Assembly (NCBI GenBank): GCA_023935145.1
Contig: CM043700.1
Location: forward strand, 34,753,456-34,817,455
Direction of reading: 5' to 3'
Origin: Bretschneidera sinensis
Taxonomy: Eukaryota > Streptophyta > Magnoliopsida > Brassicales > Akaniaceae
Length of the DNA stretch: 64,000 nt
Shown: positions 48,221 to 59,596 of the stretch, one piece after another
How the letters are laid out: each line of letters opens with the position of its first letter
Numbering within the stretch: the stretch's first letter is position 1
Position numbers and translations under genes: made by a program
The notes under the pieces: generated by a model
Told to the model about the DNA's origin: nothing
Seen by the model: the letters and a program-made list of their open reading frames with translations, nothing else
Databases searched by the model: none

Positions 48221-49088
48221 TGATAGGTGCTTAAATATTCATATTTAAGCCCATTGATTTACATTTGTTAAGCTCTTTACCTATATATTTTAGTCTATTT
48301 TACCTCACTTTTGTGTTTTACACGTTGTTATAGGGTTTTGGAGAAGAAAGAAGCATTTTTGGCATTTAAAGGAACAAAATCTGGAAATCCTGGAGCAGTT
48401 GCTGGATAAAGTGCGATCAAGCCCATCAGTGCTCGTGCGCGTGCAAAGAAGGATCAAGCGCAGCATTGTGATCGAGCGCACTGTGTATGCGATCGAGCGC
48501 ACATGTACGGGCGTGAACAGTAAAGCGACAGAACCAGTTTTGGAAATAAAAGAGTTTTATGTTTTAGGAAAGTTTAGGGTTCTTGAGTCTTCTAGGATTA
48601 CTCAACCCCTATAAATACACCTGTAAAACACACACAAGGGACATCACTTCTTTTATCTTTTGCTTTAGCTTGGAGAAGGAAACTGTGGAGGAGAATTGAC
48701 AACTCTTCTCTCGGATTTCTTTTTTCCTTTATTTTTATTATGTGTACTTAAACTTTTAATAAGGGCTTATATCAATTATGTTTATTCAATAAATCAGTAT
48801 TGGCGCCTTTGCGATATTTGTGTTGTGTTGCTTAACTTGATTAATGCTTGCTTTTATTTAAATTCCTCATGTGTGTGTGTCTGATCAACGTAAGCATGTG
48901 GTATGGATTAGTTAGTTGAATCAATTTGGATGACCGAGTCCTGGGTTCAATAATAGTAACAAAAGATATCCACGTCAGATTCTTGGGTTAATCAACATGG
49001 GAAACCGGGAGTAGATACCATGCCCTAGGTCTCATGTGGTAGTCGATTTCCAAAGATCTTATGCTCTCTTAAGGAACAACTCAGTAGA
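48221..49088 (+). mobile_element. Host LTR, left part
   Basis: It starts TGATAGGTGCTTAAATATTC and runs in plus orientation to CAACTCAGTAGA, where a minus-strand element of the same LTR family is inserted. TATAAATA at 48610-48617. A GCGATCGAGCGCAC-type motif cluster lies at about 48412-48510. The right part is at 54276-54577. Confidence 0.75.
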
Positions 49089-50387
49089 TGTTGAGCGAAA
49101 ATATACCTAAATAAATAAGCAAATAATCGCACTCGTTTTACTTACAAGTGCACAAGGTCAACTTAGTAGTATAGTGTGCGAAAGCAAGATCATCTCCACA
49201 GGGATTGGTGAATTTTGTTTTAGAATTATATTCACAATGTAATAGAAATAATAAAAGAGTTGATTTTGATAAAGATAAAATAATAAGGATAAAGGTGTAG
49301 GGACTTGATATCCACCACTAATTATGCTACCACAACAAAACAGTATGCCAATGCTTTACTCATGTCATGAATACCTAATGTTTGTCAACCTAAGGGCATG
49401 GTATCTACTCCTTAAGCTATTGATCTCCCTCCAACGAGTTAGGCATGGTATCTTCTCTAACTCTTTTCTCTCTCAAGGGATTCAACATGGTGTATGCTGA
49501 GTTGTTCCTTAAGAGAGCATAGGATCTGTGGAAATCGACAACCACACGGGACCTAGGGCATGGCATCTACTCCCGGTTTTCCATGTTGATTAACCCAAGA
49601 ATCCGGTGTGGATATCTTTTGTTACTAATGTCAGACCCAGGACTCGGTCATCCAAATTGATCTAACTAACAAGTCCATACCACATGCACATATTGATCAG
49701 ACATATACATCTGAGGAATTTAAATAAAAGCAGGTATTAATCAAGTTAAGCAACATAACATAAATATTGTAAAGGGGCCAATACTAAATTTATTGAGTAA
49801 ACATAATTAGGGCTTCACCCAAGCCCTTACTAAGAATTTAATTATACATAATAAAATAAAATAAAGAAGAAACCCGAGAGAAGAGTCGTCAATTCTCCTC
49901 CACAGTTTTCTTCTCCAAGCTAAAAGCGAAAGATAAAAGAAGAGATTAATTGATGTCTAAGAAGTGATTATTTGTGTGTGCTTTACAGGTGTATTTATAG
50001 GGCTTGAGTAGTCCTAGAAGGCTCATGAATTCCTAAACTTTCCTAAAACACAAAACTCATTTATTTCCAAAAATAGAGTTATCCAAAATAGGGTTCTGCA
50101 GTTTACTGTTCACGCCCGTACATGTGCGCTCAATCACATGTGTCTTGCGCTCGATCGCATTGCTGCGCTCGATCCTTCGTGTGTGCGAATGATCGCACTT
50201 TAACCAGAAGCTGCTCCAGGATTTCCAGGCTTCTTCCCTTAAGTGCCAAAACTACTTCCTTTTTCTCCAAGACCTATAAAAACATGTGAAACACACAAAA
50301 TGAAATAAAACAGACTAAAACGTATAGACAAAGAGCTTAACACATGTAAATTAAGGGGCTTAAATATGAATATTTAAGCACTTATCA
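49089..50387 (-). mobile_element. 3' LTR of nested element
   Basis: Plus-strand reading TGTTGAGCGAAAATATACC to AAGCACTTATCA. TATAAATA on the minus strand at 49992-49999. A cluster of TGCGCTCGATCGCAT-like motifs at about 50115-50200. Confidence 0.85.
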
Positions 50388-51659
50388 CACCCCCAAACTT
50401 ATATATTGCTAGTCCCTTAGCAATACAAAACTAAAAACTAAATGAAGAACAAAATTAAAGGTAAATTCACTTCCATGATACTCAAAGATTTGGGTTGCAC
50501 AGAAAACTATGATAACAGTTCATGAGTCAGCTTAAAATAAAAACAACTTTTTGTATTGAAAAAGGATTTTCAAAAGTTCATGTTACTTACCTAAGGTTGG
50601 CTTAAGGCATCGTAACTTTGATTTGTGTGTGATGAATTAGCACATATAAGATGGGGCTTCCATATAATTTTAGTGTATAGGGTTTCGATGCCCAAACTTT
50701 TATCAAATTCCTTATCAAAGAGAACAAAAATGGCATAATACTTTCTTCTTCTTTCTTTTTCTTTCATCATGCGATCTTTGCCATGTTGAGTTCCATCGAG
50801 CTTTCTATTTGACCCTTGTAACGAGTGTTTAGCCAATGACTCCCAAATCAGATGGTTTTAGGGCATTAGGTGTAAAGACACCCCTAAGGACTTATTAACT
50901 CGAATAAAAAAGGCTACGAAACTAACAGGTTTTAATGCTTCTAAATGAAATTCCCACCTTTTGACGTGAACACTCAATGCTTACTGAGGCAAGAGGCCCA
51001 GTTACTCAGTGGAAAGCTTTTTGATCACTTATTGCATAATGAATATTTTTCTTATATTTTTTTTTCTTCTTTATTTTTCTTATGCCAAAGTGTTCTTTTC
51101 AACAAGTTATCCGATCACAGTTAGATTGTGGAAACATATACAAGAGAATTATATGTCATACCCCACACAAATGCGTGTTTAAATGTGCTCGTGCAAATTT
51201 GGACCAAACTCGTGAATTCTTAGGTGCCTTGAGGTAGGTAACTAAACGTTGTAACATTTTCATTGCAATACTATGTGTTCTAGCTTTTAAGCTTACTAAT
51301 GAAGTGTTATCAAATTTTTAAATCAACCAAAATTTTTGTTTACCAAAGGAACATGCATTTATCTTCCTAAAAAAAAAACTGGGACTTAGTGTGTGAATGT
51401 GTTTCAAGTACGTGTGTGATAGTATCTAGTATCTCCCACTACCCCCAAACTTAAAATACACATTGTCCCCAATGTGTGGCATGGAAAGATTTGACCTAGG
51501 AGATGGAGATCTAGGTTGCTTGCTTTGCTTGTAACATGCCCCCAAACTTGAACTGGATGCACGCACTAAGTACTGGACAAATAAAAATAAACATTATTCC
51601 GGAAAACAAGAAATATAAATACTAGATATGTAAATATAAATATAAATAAAAGAAAAATA
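50388..51659 (-). other. PPT and 3' non-coding tail of nested element
   Basis: On the minus strand AAGTTTGGGGGTG abuts the LTR (about 50388-50400) as the PPT. A second TTTTAAGTTTGGGGGTAG at 51439-51456 follows GGGGACAATGTG, matching the internal PPT-like motif of the other Athila-type elements. T-rich low-complexity sequence lies near 51050-51085. No convincing gene. Confidence 0.65.
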
Positions 51660-52799
51660 CTAAAATGAAAAGGATAAGTCTGGGGTGCCTCCCATGAGCG
51701 CTAAGTTTAACGTCTTCAGCCGGACCAAGCCTAATTTTTTTCCAAAAGTAAGAGTGGTAGCAGCTGGCATAGGAAGTGTCTTATTCTCTCCCATATAAGC
51801 ATAAGGTAAGTGCTCTGGCAACTGCTTGAATTCCAAGTTAGGTGCCTGTACAATAAAAGGGAAAATAGTATTAGTAGGCACATGAATATCAAATGGATCA
51901 GTGTACTTACTTTGATGCTTTGGAGAGGCTTCAATGAGGTGCATAGTTTCGATGATGTCATCAGTAACATCCTCAGATTCTGGCACTGTACTCGATCTTG
52001 TGAGACTATATGTAAGAGTAGTTTCTAATGGATTAAAGTGATGGTTATGAAAAACTTGTTCAACAACACCTTGCTTTTGTTTACTTAGCTCCTTAGCTAT
52101 ATGCCCCACTTGTACATCTAATCTTTGAATAGCTTGCTCATGCCTTGCATTTATTTGTCTTTGCTCAGTCATAAACTGCTCTTGTAAGGTAAGTAGCTAT
52201 TGTTGTTGAATGACCAATTCCCTCACAATGCTTTCTAGGTCATTCTCTCTTGATTCTGGGACTAATTGAGCTGCTTGTTGGAAGTCCCTTTGCTGCCCTT
52301 GAAGGTTCAAGGCATTTTGATTGTTCCATGCGAAGTTGGGGTGGTTCTGCCATCTAGGATTGTAGTTATATGCATATGCATTGTTCGGTCCCTCATAATT
52401 TGCTTGCTCTTGATCTGCATATAAATATAAAGGGCAAGTTTCAGTAGTGTGATCAAAATGAGAACATATAGCACATACCTGGAGTTGTGTAGCTCGTAGT
52501 CGAGGTTGGATGCTCTGAGCAGTCATGGCTTCTATAAGCATATCTAGATTCCTCTCCATAGCAGCTAGATAAGCATAACTAGCTTCCATCATTGGTGCTT
52601 CTCCCTTGGATGAATTAGTAAAAACAGCTTCAGTGCAGCAGTTCAGCACTGCTGCTCGGGGTAGCTTCTGCCTTAAATGCGATCGATTGCACCAAGGAGT
52701 GCGCTCGATCGCAAAGGTGAGCTCGATCTTACTTGAGCTTGCGCTCAAGTGCAAGGCCAGAAACAACGCTGTCACTGACCTGAAAAAAGCAGAAAACAA
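51660..52799 (-). pseudogene. Nested element gag C-terminus fused to pol remnants
   Basis: One frame from 52799 to 51660, interrupted by a single TAG at 52197-52199. The first about 60 residues (MFSAFFRSVTALFLALHL, then ELTFAIERTPWCNRSHL) come from a GC-rich palindrome cluster and do not resemble gag. Gag follows: MERNLDMLIEAMTAQ, the CCHC knuckle CAICSHFDHTTETC, and YNPRWQNHPNFAW. After the stop come HIAKELSKQ and LEFKQLPEHLPYAYMGENKT, the conserved lead-in to RT. The frame then ends in LNLALMGGTPDLSF, which overlaps the end-of-pol motif. Protease and the RT-to-integrase block are thus deleted. Confidence 0.7.
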
Positions 52800-52925
52800 A
52801 AAGAAGAAGTAAAACTAAAAAAAAAAAAAATAGATTTTAAATAAAAATAAAATAAAACAGGATAATAAACTAAAACAAAATAAAATAAAAAATAACAAAA
52901 ATAATTCCAAAAATAAATTTAGCAC

Positions 52926-52945
52926 GATCCCCAGCAACGGCGCCA
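52926..52945 (-). promoter_or_regulatory. Primer binding site of nested element
   Basis: The minus strand reads TGGCGCCGTTGCTGGGGATC shortly after the LTR end, one mismatch from the tRNA-Asp complement in the 18-base site. Confidence 0.8.
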
Positions 52946-52951
52946 AAAACT

Positions 52952-54270
52952 TGTTGAACGAAAATATACCTAAATAAATAGGCAAATAATCGCACTCGTT
53001 TTACTTGTAAGTGCACAAGGTCAACTTAGTAGTATAGTGTGCGAAAGCAAGATCATCTCCACAGGGATTGGTGAATTTCATTTTAGAATTATATTCACAA
53101 TGTAATAGAAATAATAAAAGAGTTGATTTTGATAAAGATAAAATAATAAGGATAAAGGCGTAGGGACTTGATATCCACCACTAATTATGCTACCACAACA
53201 AAACAGTATGCCAATGCTTTACTCATGTCATGAATACCTAATGTTTGTCAACCTAAGGTCATGGTATCTACTCCTTAAGCTATTGATCTCCCTAAGCAAC
53301 GAGTTAGGTGTGGTATCTACTCTAACTCTTTTCTCTCTTAAAGGATTCAACATGGTGTATGCTGAGTTGTTCCTTAAGAGAGCATAAGATCTGTGGAAAT
53401 CGATAACCACACGGGACCTAGGGCATGGTATCTACTCCCAGTTTCCCATGTTGATTAACCCAAGAATCCGATGTAGATATCTTTTGTTATTAATGTCAGA
53501 CCCAGGACTCAGTCATCTAAATTGATCTAACTAACAAGTCCATACCACATGCACATATTAATCAGACATATACATATGAGGAATTTAAATAAAAGCAGGT
53601 ATTAATCAAGTTAAGCAACACAACATAAATATCGCAAAGGCGCCAATACTAAATTTATTGGGTAAACATAATTAGGGCTTCAACCAAGCCCTTACTAAGA
53701 ATTTAATTATACATAATAAAATAAAATAAAGAAGAAACCCGAGAGAAGAGTCGTCAATTCTCCTCCACAGTTTTCTTCTCCAAGCTAAAAGCGAAAGCTA
53801 AAAGAATAGATTAATTGATGTCTAAGAAGTGATTATTTATGTGTGCTTTACAGGTGTATTTATAGGGCTTGAGTAGTCCTAGAAGGCTTATGAGTTCCTA
53901 AACTTTCCTAAAACACAAAACTCATTTTTTTCCAAAATAGGGTTATTTCCAAAATAGAGTTCTGCAGTTTACTGTTCACCCCCGTACATATGCGCTCGAT
54001 CGTATTGCTATGCTCGATCCTTCATGTGTGCGAACGATCGCATGTGCGCTCGATCGCATGCAGTAGTACGATCGATCGCACTTTGACCAGAAGCTGCTCC
54101 AGGATTTCCAGGCTTCTTCCCTTAAGTGCCAAAACTGCTTCCTTTTTCTCCAGGACCTATAAAAACATGTGAAACACACAAAATGAAGTAAAACAGACTA
54201 AAATGTATAGACAAAGAGCTTAACACATGTAAATTAAGGGGCTTAAATATGAATATTTAAGCACTTATGA
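52952..54270 (-). mobile_element. 5' LTR of nested element
   Basis: TGTTGAACGAAAATATACC to GCACTTATGA on the plus strand; the last bases should be CA and appear mutated to GA. TATAAATA on the minus strand at 53857-53864. CGATCG-rich motif cluster at about 53990-54085. Confidence 0.82.
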
Positions 54271-54275
54271 TTAGA

Positions 54276-54577
54276 TACCATGCTGAATCCCTTAAGAAAG
54301 AGAAGAGTTATAGTAGATACCATGCCCTTAGGTTGACAACCATTAGGTATTCATAGCACGAGTAGAGCATCGGTATACTGTTTTGTTATGATAGCATAAT
54401 TAGTGGTGGATATCAAGTCCCGACGCCTTTATCTTTATTATTTCAAACTCAATATTTATTTCTCTTGTTTTTTATTTTATTATTGCGAAACTAATTCTAA
54501 AGTGAAATCTACCAATCCCTGTGGAGATGATCTTGCATTCGCACACTATGCTACTATTGACGTTGTGCACTTGCAAA
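54276..54577 (+). mobile_element. Host LTR, right part (truncated)
   Basis: Continues the LTR from 49088 in plus orientation (TACCATGCTGAATCCC onward). It stops at GTGCACTTGCAA, about 60 bp short of the expected LTR end, and passes into satellite AAAGTTGTATTAATG. The LTR therefore lacks its 3' end. Confidence 0.75.
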
Positions 54578-54881
54578 AGTTGTATTAATGTCCATTCGGA
54601 GGTGCCTTTCTGTTGGTTTTTTGAAGGAAAGACTAATTCTGAATTCTATTTGCACATGTATTCATTATGGTAAACATTATGTTTTTTTGTCCCTTCGGTG
54701 GTCCTTGTCCCTTTTTCATTTGAAGAAAAACTAATTCTAAATTCTAAATCAAATTGAATTCCATGCTGGCAAAGATTCAAATGAATTTCATGCAGGCAAA
54801 CATCGTATTTTTTTGTCCCTTCAGTGGTGCATTACTGGTGGTTTTGAATTATTTATGGAAATATTGTATTCTTTTGGTCCC

Positions 54882-55079
54882 AAAGATATTTTAAAGGTCC
54901 ATTTACAGGTCAAGGCCATAAAGGACTATATGAAATCCTAACAACATCATGGCATGCTCAATTATCTCTTAACCTAGCTAATTTAGGCTCTTTAACCATT
55001 GTTGTAGCTCACCATATGTATTCATGCCCCCTTATCCATACCTAGCTACTGATTATGGTATAGAATTGTCATTGTTCAT
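54882..55079 (+). pseudogene. psaA: psaA fragment, copy 23
   Basis: Internal loss of about 10 bp (GAGGTTCATA) after ATATTTTA. Otherwise full span. Confidence 0.84.
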
Positions 55080-56209
55080 GTCTGTTGGTTTTCTGAAGAG
55101 AGACTTATTCTGAGTTCTAATTCTAATTGAATTCCATGCTAGAAAAGTTGTATTATTGTCCCTTCGGTTGTGCTTTTCTGTTGGTTTTTTGAAGGAAAGA
55201 CTAGTTCCGAATTCTAATTTGCGCTTAAATTCATTGTGGTAAACATTATGTTTGTTTGTCCCTTCGGTGGTCCTTGTCCCTTTGTCATTTGAAGAAAGAC
55301 TAATTTTGGATTCTAAATCAAATTGAATTCTATACTGGTAAAGATTCAAATGAATTTCATGCATATTATTTTGTCCCTTCGGTGGTGCGTTCCTAGTGGT
55401 TTTGAATTATTTATGGGAAACATTGTATTCTTTTAGTCCTTTCGATTGTGAATGTCCGTTGGTTTTCTGATGAGAGACTTATTCTAAATTATAATTCTAA
55501 TTGAATTCCATGCTGGAAAAATTGTATTGTTTTCCCTTCGGTGGCGCCTTTCTGTTGGTTTTCTAAAGGAAACACTAATTCTGAATTCTATTTGCACTTG
55601 AATTCATTATGATAAACTTTATGTTTTTTTGTCCCTTGAGTGGTCGGTGTCCCTTTGTCATTTTATGAAAGACTAATTCTGAATTCTAAATCAAATTGAA
55701 TTCCACGCTGGTAAACATTCAAATGAATTTCATGCAGACAAACATCATACTGTTTTGCCCCTTTTGTAGTGCATTCCTGGTGGTTTTGAATTATTTATGA
55801 GAAACATTGTATTCTTTTGGTCTCTTCGATTATGCATGTCCGTTGGTTTTCTGACGAGCGACTTATTCTAAATTTTAATTCTAATTGAATTCCACGTTGG
55901 AAAAGTTGTGTTGTTATCCCTTTGGTGGTGCCTTTCTGTTGGTTTTTTGAAGGAAAGAGTAATTCTGAATTCTATTTGCACTTGAATTCATTATGGTAAA
56001 CATTATGTTTTTTGGTCCCTTCGGTGGTCCTTGTCCCTTTGTCCTTTGAAGAAAGACTAATTCTGAATTCTAAATCAAATTGAATTCCATGCTGGCAAAG
56101 ATTCAAATGAATTTCATACAGACAAACATTGTATTGTTTTGTCCCTTCGATGGTGCATTCAATGGTGGTTTTGAAGTATTTATGGGGAACATAGTATTCT
56201 TTTGGACCA

Positions 56210-56417
56210 AAAGATATTTTAGTGGTTCATAAAGGTCCATTTATAGGTCAAGGCCATAAAATACTATATGAAAACCTAACAACATCATGGCATGCTCAAT
56301 TATCTCTTAATCTAGCTATGTTAGGCTCTTTAACCATTGTTGTAGCTCACCATATGTATTCCATGCCCCCTTATCCATATCTAGCTATTGATTATGGTAC
56401 TGAGCTGTCATTGTTCA
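56210..56417 (+). pseudogene. psaA: psaA fragment, copy 24
   Basis: Full span, open frame of 76 codons from 56222. [10 protein letters not shown] and TATAGG variants are shared with copies 25 and 26. Confidence 0.86.
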
Positions 56418-56789
56418 TGTCTGTTGGTTTTTTTAAGAGAGACTTATTCTGAGTTCTAACTCTAATTGAATTCTATGCTGGAAAAGTTAAATTATTGTCC
56501 CTTCAGTGGTGCCTTTCTGTTGGTTTTTTGAAGGAAAGACTAATTCTGTATTCTATTTGCACTTGAATTCATTTTGGTAAACATTATGGTTTTTTGTCCG
56601 TTCGGTGGTCCTTATCCCTTTGCCAATTGGAGAAAGACTAATTCAGAATTCTAAATCAAATTGAATTTCATGCTGGCAAAGATTCAAATGATTTTCATGT
56701 GGGCAAACATCATATTGTTTTATCCCTTCGGTGGTGCATTCCTGGTGGATTTGAATTATTTATGGGAAACATTGTATTCTTTTGGTCCC

Positions 56790-56997
56790 AAAGATATTTT
56801 AGAGGTTCATAGAGGTCCATTGATAGGTCAAGGCCATAAAGGACTATATGAAAACCTAACAACACCATGGCATGCTCAGTTATCTCTTAATCTAGCTATG
56901 TCAGGCTCTTTAACCATTGTTGTAGCTCACCATATGTATTTCATGCCCTCCTGTCTATATCTAGCTATCGATTGTGGTACAGAATTGTCATTGTTCA
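56790..56997 (+). pseudogene. psaA: psaA fragment, copy 25
   Basis: Full span and open: [19 protein letters not shown]. Confidence 0.86.
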
Positions 56998-57751
56998 TGT
57001 CTGTTGGTTTTTTGAAGTGAGACTTATTATGAATTCTAATTCTAATTGAATTCAATGCTGGAAAAGTTATATTATTGTCCCTTCAGTGGTGCCTTTCCGT
57101 TCGTTTTTTGAAGGAAAGACTAATTCTGAATTCTATTTTTTGAATTCATTATGGTAAACATTATGTTTTTTTGTCCCTTTGGTGGTCCTTGTCCCTTTGT
57201 CATTTGAGGAAGGACTAATTCTGAATTCTAAGTCAAATTTAATTCCATGCTGGCAAAGAATCAAATGAATTTCATGCAGACAAACATCGTGTTGTTTTGT
57301 CCCTTCGGTGGTGCATTCTTGGTGGTTTTGAATTATTTTTGGGAAACATTGTATTCTTTTGGTCCCTTCGATTGTGCATGTCCGTTGGTTTTCTGACGAG
57401 TAATTTATTTTAAATTTTAATTCTAATTGAATTCCATGATGGAAAAGTTGTATTATTGTCCCTTCGGTGGTGCCTTTCTGTTGGTTTTTTGAAGGAAAGA
57501 TTAATTCTGAATTCTATTTGCACTTGAATTCATTATGGTAAACATTATGTTTTTCTGTCACTTCGGTGGTCCTTGTCCCTTTGTCTTTTGAAGAAAGACT
57601 AATTTTGAATTCTAAATCAAATTGAATTACATGCTGGCAAAGATTCAAATGAATTTCATGCAGACAAACATTGTATTATTTTGTCCCTTCGGTGGTGCAT
57701 TCAATGGTGGTTTTGAATTATTTGTGGGAAACATTGTATTCTTTTGGTTCC

Positions 57752-57959
57752 AAAGATATTTTAGAGGTTCATAAAGGTCCATTTATAGGTCAAGGCCATA
57801 AAAGACTATATGAAAACCTAACAACATCATGGCAGGCTCAATTATCTCTTAATCTAGCTATGTTAGGCTCTTTAACCATTGTTGTAGCTCACCATATGTA
57901 TTCCATGCTCCCTTATCCATATCTAGTTATTGATTATGGTACAGAATTGTCATTGTTCA
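57752..57959 (+). pseudogene. psaA: psaA fragment, copy 26
   Basis: Full span and open: [20 protein letters not shown]. Last copy before the right edge of the array. Confidence 0.86.
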
Positions 57960-59596
57960 TGTCTGTTGGTTTTTCGAAGAGAGACTTATTCTGAGTTCTA
58001 ATTCTAATTGAATTCCATGCTGGAAAAGTTATATTATTGTCCCTTTGGTGGTGCCTTTCCGTTCGTTTTTTGAAGGAAAGACTAATTCTGAATTCTATTT
58101 GCACTTGAATTCATTATGGTAAATAGTATTTTTTTTGTCCCTTCGGTGGTCCTTCTCCCTTTGTCATTTGAGGAAAGACTAATTCTGAATTCTAAATCAA
58201 ATTTAATTTCATGCTGGCAAAGATTCAAATGAATTTCATGCAGACAAACATCGTATTGTTTTGTCCCTTCGGTGGTGCATTCATGGTGGTTTTGAATTAT
58301 TTATAGGAAACATTGTATTCTTTTGGTCTCTTCGATTGTGCATGTCTGTCGGTTTTCTGACGAGATACTTATTATAAATTTTAATTCTAATTGAATTCCA
58401 TGATGGAAAAATTGTATTATTTTCCCTTCGGTGGTGCCTTTCTGTTTGTTTTTTGAAGGAAAGACTAATTTTGAATTCTATTTGCACTTGAATTCATTAT
58501 GGTAAACATTATGTTTGTTTGTCCCTTCGGTGGTCCTTGTCCTTTTGTCATTTGAAGAAAGACTAATTCTGAATTCTAAATCAAATTTAATTCCATGCTG
58601 GCAAAGATTCAAATGAATTTCATGCAGACAAACATCGTATTGTTTTGTCCCTTCGGTGGTGCATTTTCGGTGGTTTTGAATTATTTATGGGAAACATTGT
58701 ATTCTTTTGGTCTCTTCGATTGTGCATGTCTGTTGATTTTCTGACGAGTGACTTATTATAAATTTTAATTCTAATTAAATTCCATGATGGAAAAGTTGTA
58801 TTATTTTCCCTTCGGTGGTGCCTTTCTGTTTGTTTTTTGAAGGAAAAACTAATTCTGAATTCTACTTGCACTTGAATTTATTATGGTAAACATTATATTT
58901 TTTTGTCCCTTCGATGGTCCTTGTCCCTTTGTCATTTGAAGAAAGACTAATTCTGAATTCCATGCTGGAAAAGTTGTATTATTGTCCCTTCGGTTGTGCT
59001 TTTATATTGGTTTTTTGAAGGAAAGACTAATTCCGAATTCTAATTTGCACTTGGATTCAATATGGTAAACTTTATGTTTTTTTGTCCCTTTGGTGGTCCT
59101 TGCCCCTTTGTCATTCGAAGAAAAACTAATTTTGAATTCTAAATCAAATTGAATTTCACGCTAGTAAAGATTCAGATGAATTTCATGCATATTGTTTTGT
59201 CCCTTTGGTGGTGCATTCCTGGTGGTTTTGAATTATTTATGGGAAACATTGTTTTCTTTTGGTCCCTTCAATTATGCATGTCTGTTGGTTTTCTAGCAAT
59301 AGACTTATTCTAAATTCTAATTCTAATTGAATTCCACGATGGAAAAGTTGTATTATTGTCCCTTCGGTGGTGCCTTTCTGTTGGTTTTTTAAAAGAAAGA
59401 CTAATTCTGAATTCTATTTGCACTTGAATTCATTATGGTAAACATTATGTTTTTTAGTCCCTTCGGTGGTCCTTGCCCTTTTGTCATTTGAAGAATGACT
59501 AATTCTGAATTCTAAATCAAATTGAAATCTATGCTGGTAAAGATTCAAATGAATTTCATGCATATTGTTTTGTCCCTTCGGTGGTGCATTCCTGGT

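Larger units (their letters stand above)
49089..54270 (-). mobile_element. Nested Athila-type gag-only element
   Basis: Two LTRs (49089-50387 and 52952-54270) flank an internal region of only about 2.56 kb. That region has a tRNA-Asp type primer site and PPT, but no protease, RT, RNase H or integrase core. It is inserted in reverse into an LTR of its own family. Flanks GTAGA (49084-49088) and TTAGA (54271-54275) fit an imperfect 5-bp target duplication. Confidence 0.8.
54578..59596 (+). repeat. Satellite array, segment 4
   Basis: Final block of the approximately 375-bp repeat, with four psaA copies (54882 to 57959). Near 58960 one unit is shortened: CTGAATTCCATGCTGG joins two subunits. It ends at GCATTCCTGGT, where LTR sequence starts. 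Confidence 0.85.

Noticed and set aside
48221..54577. Single complete LTR retrotransposon with outer LTR halves
   Set aside because: The outer pieces are two parts of one plus-strand LTR, while the inner pair of LTRs are in the opposite orientation and frame their own internal region.
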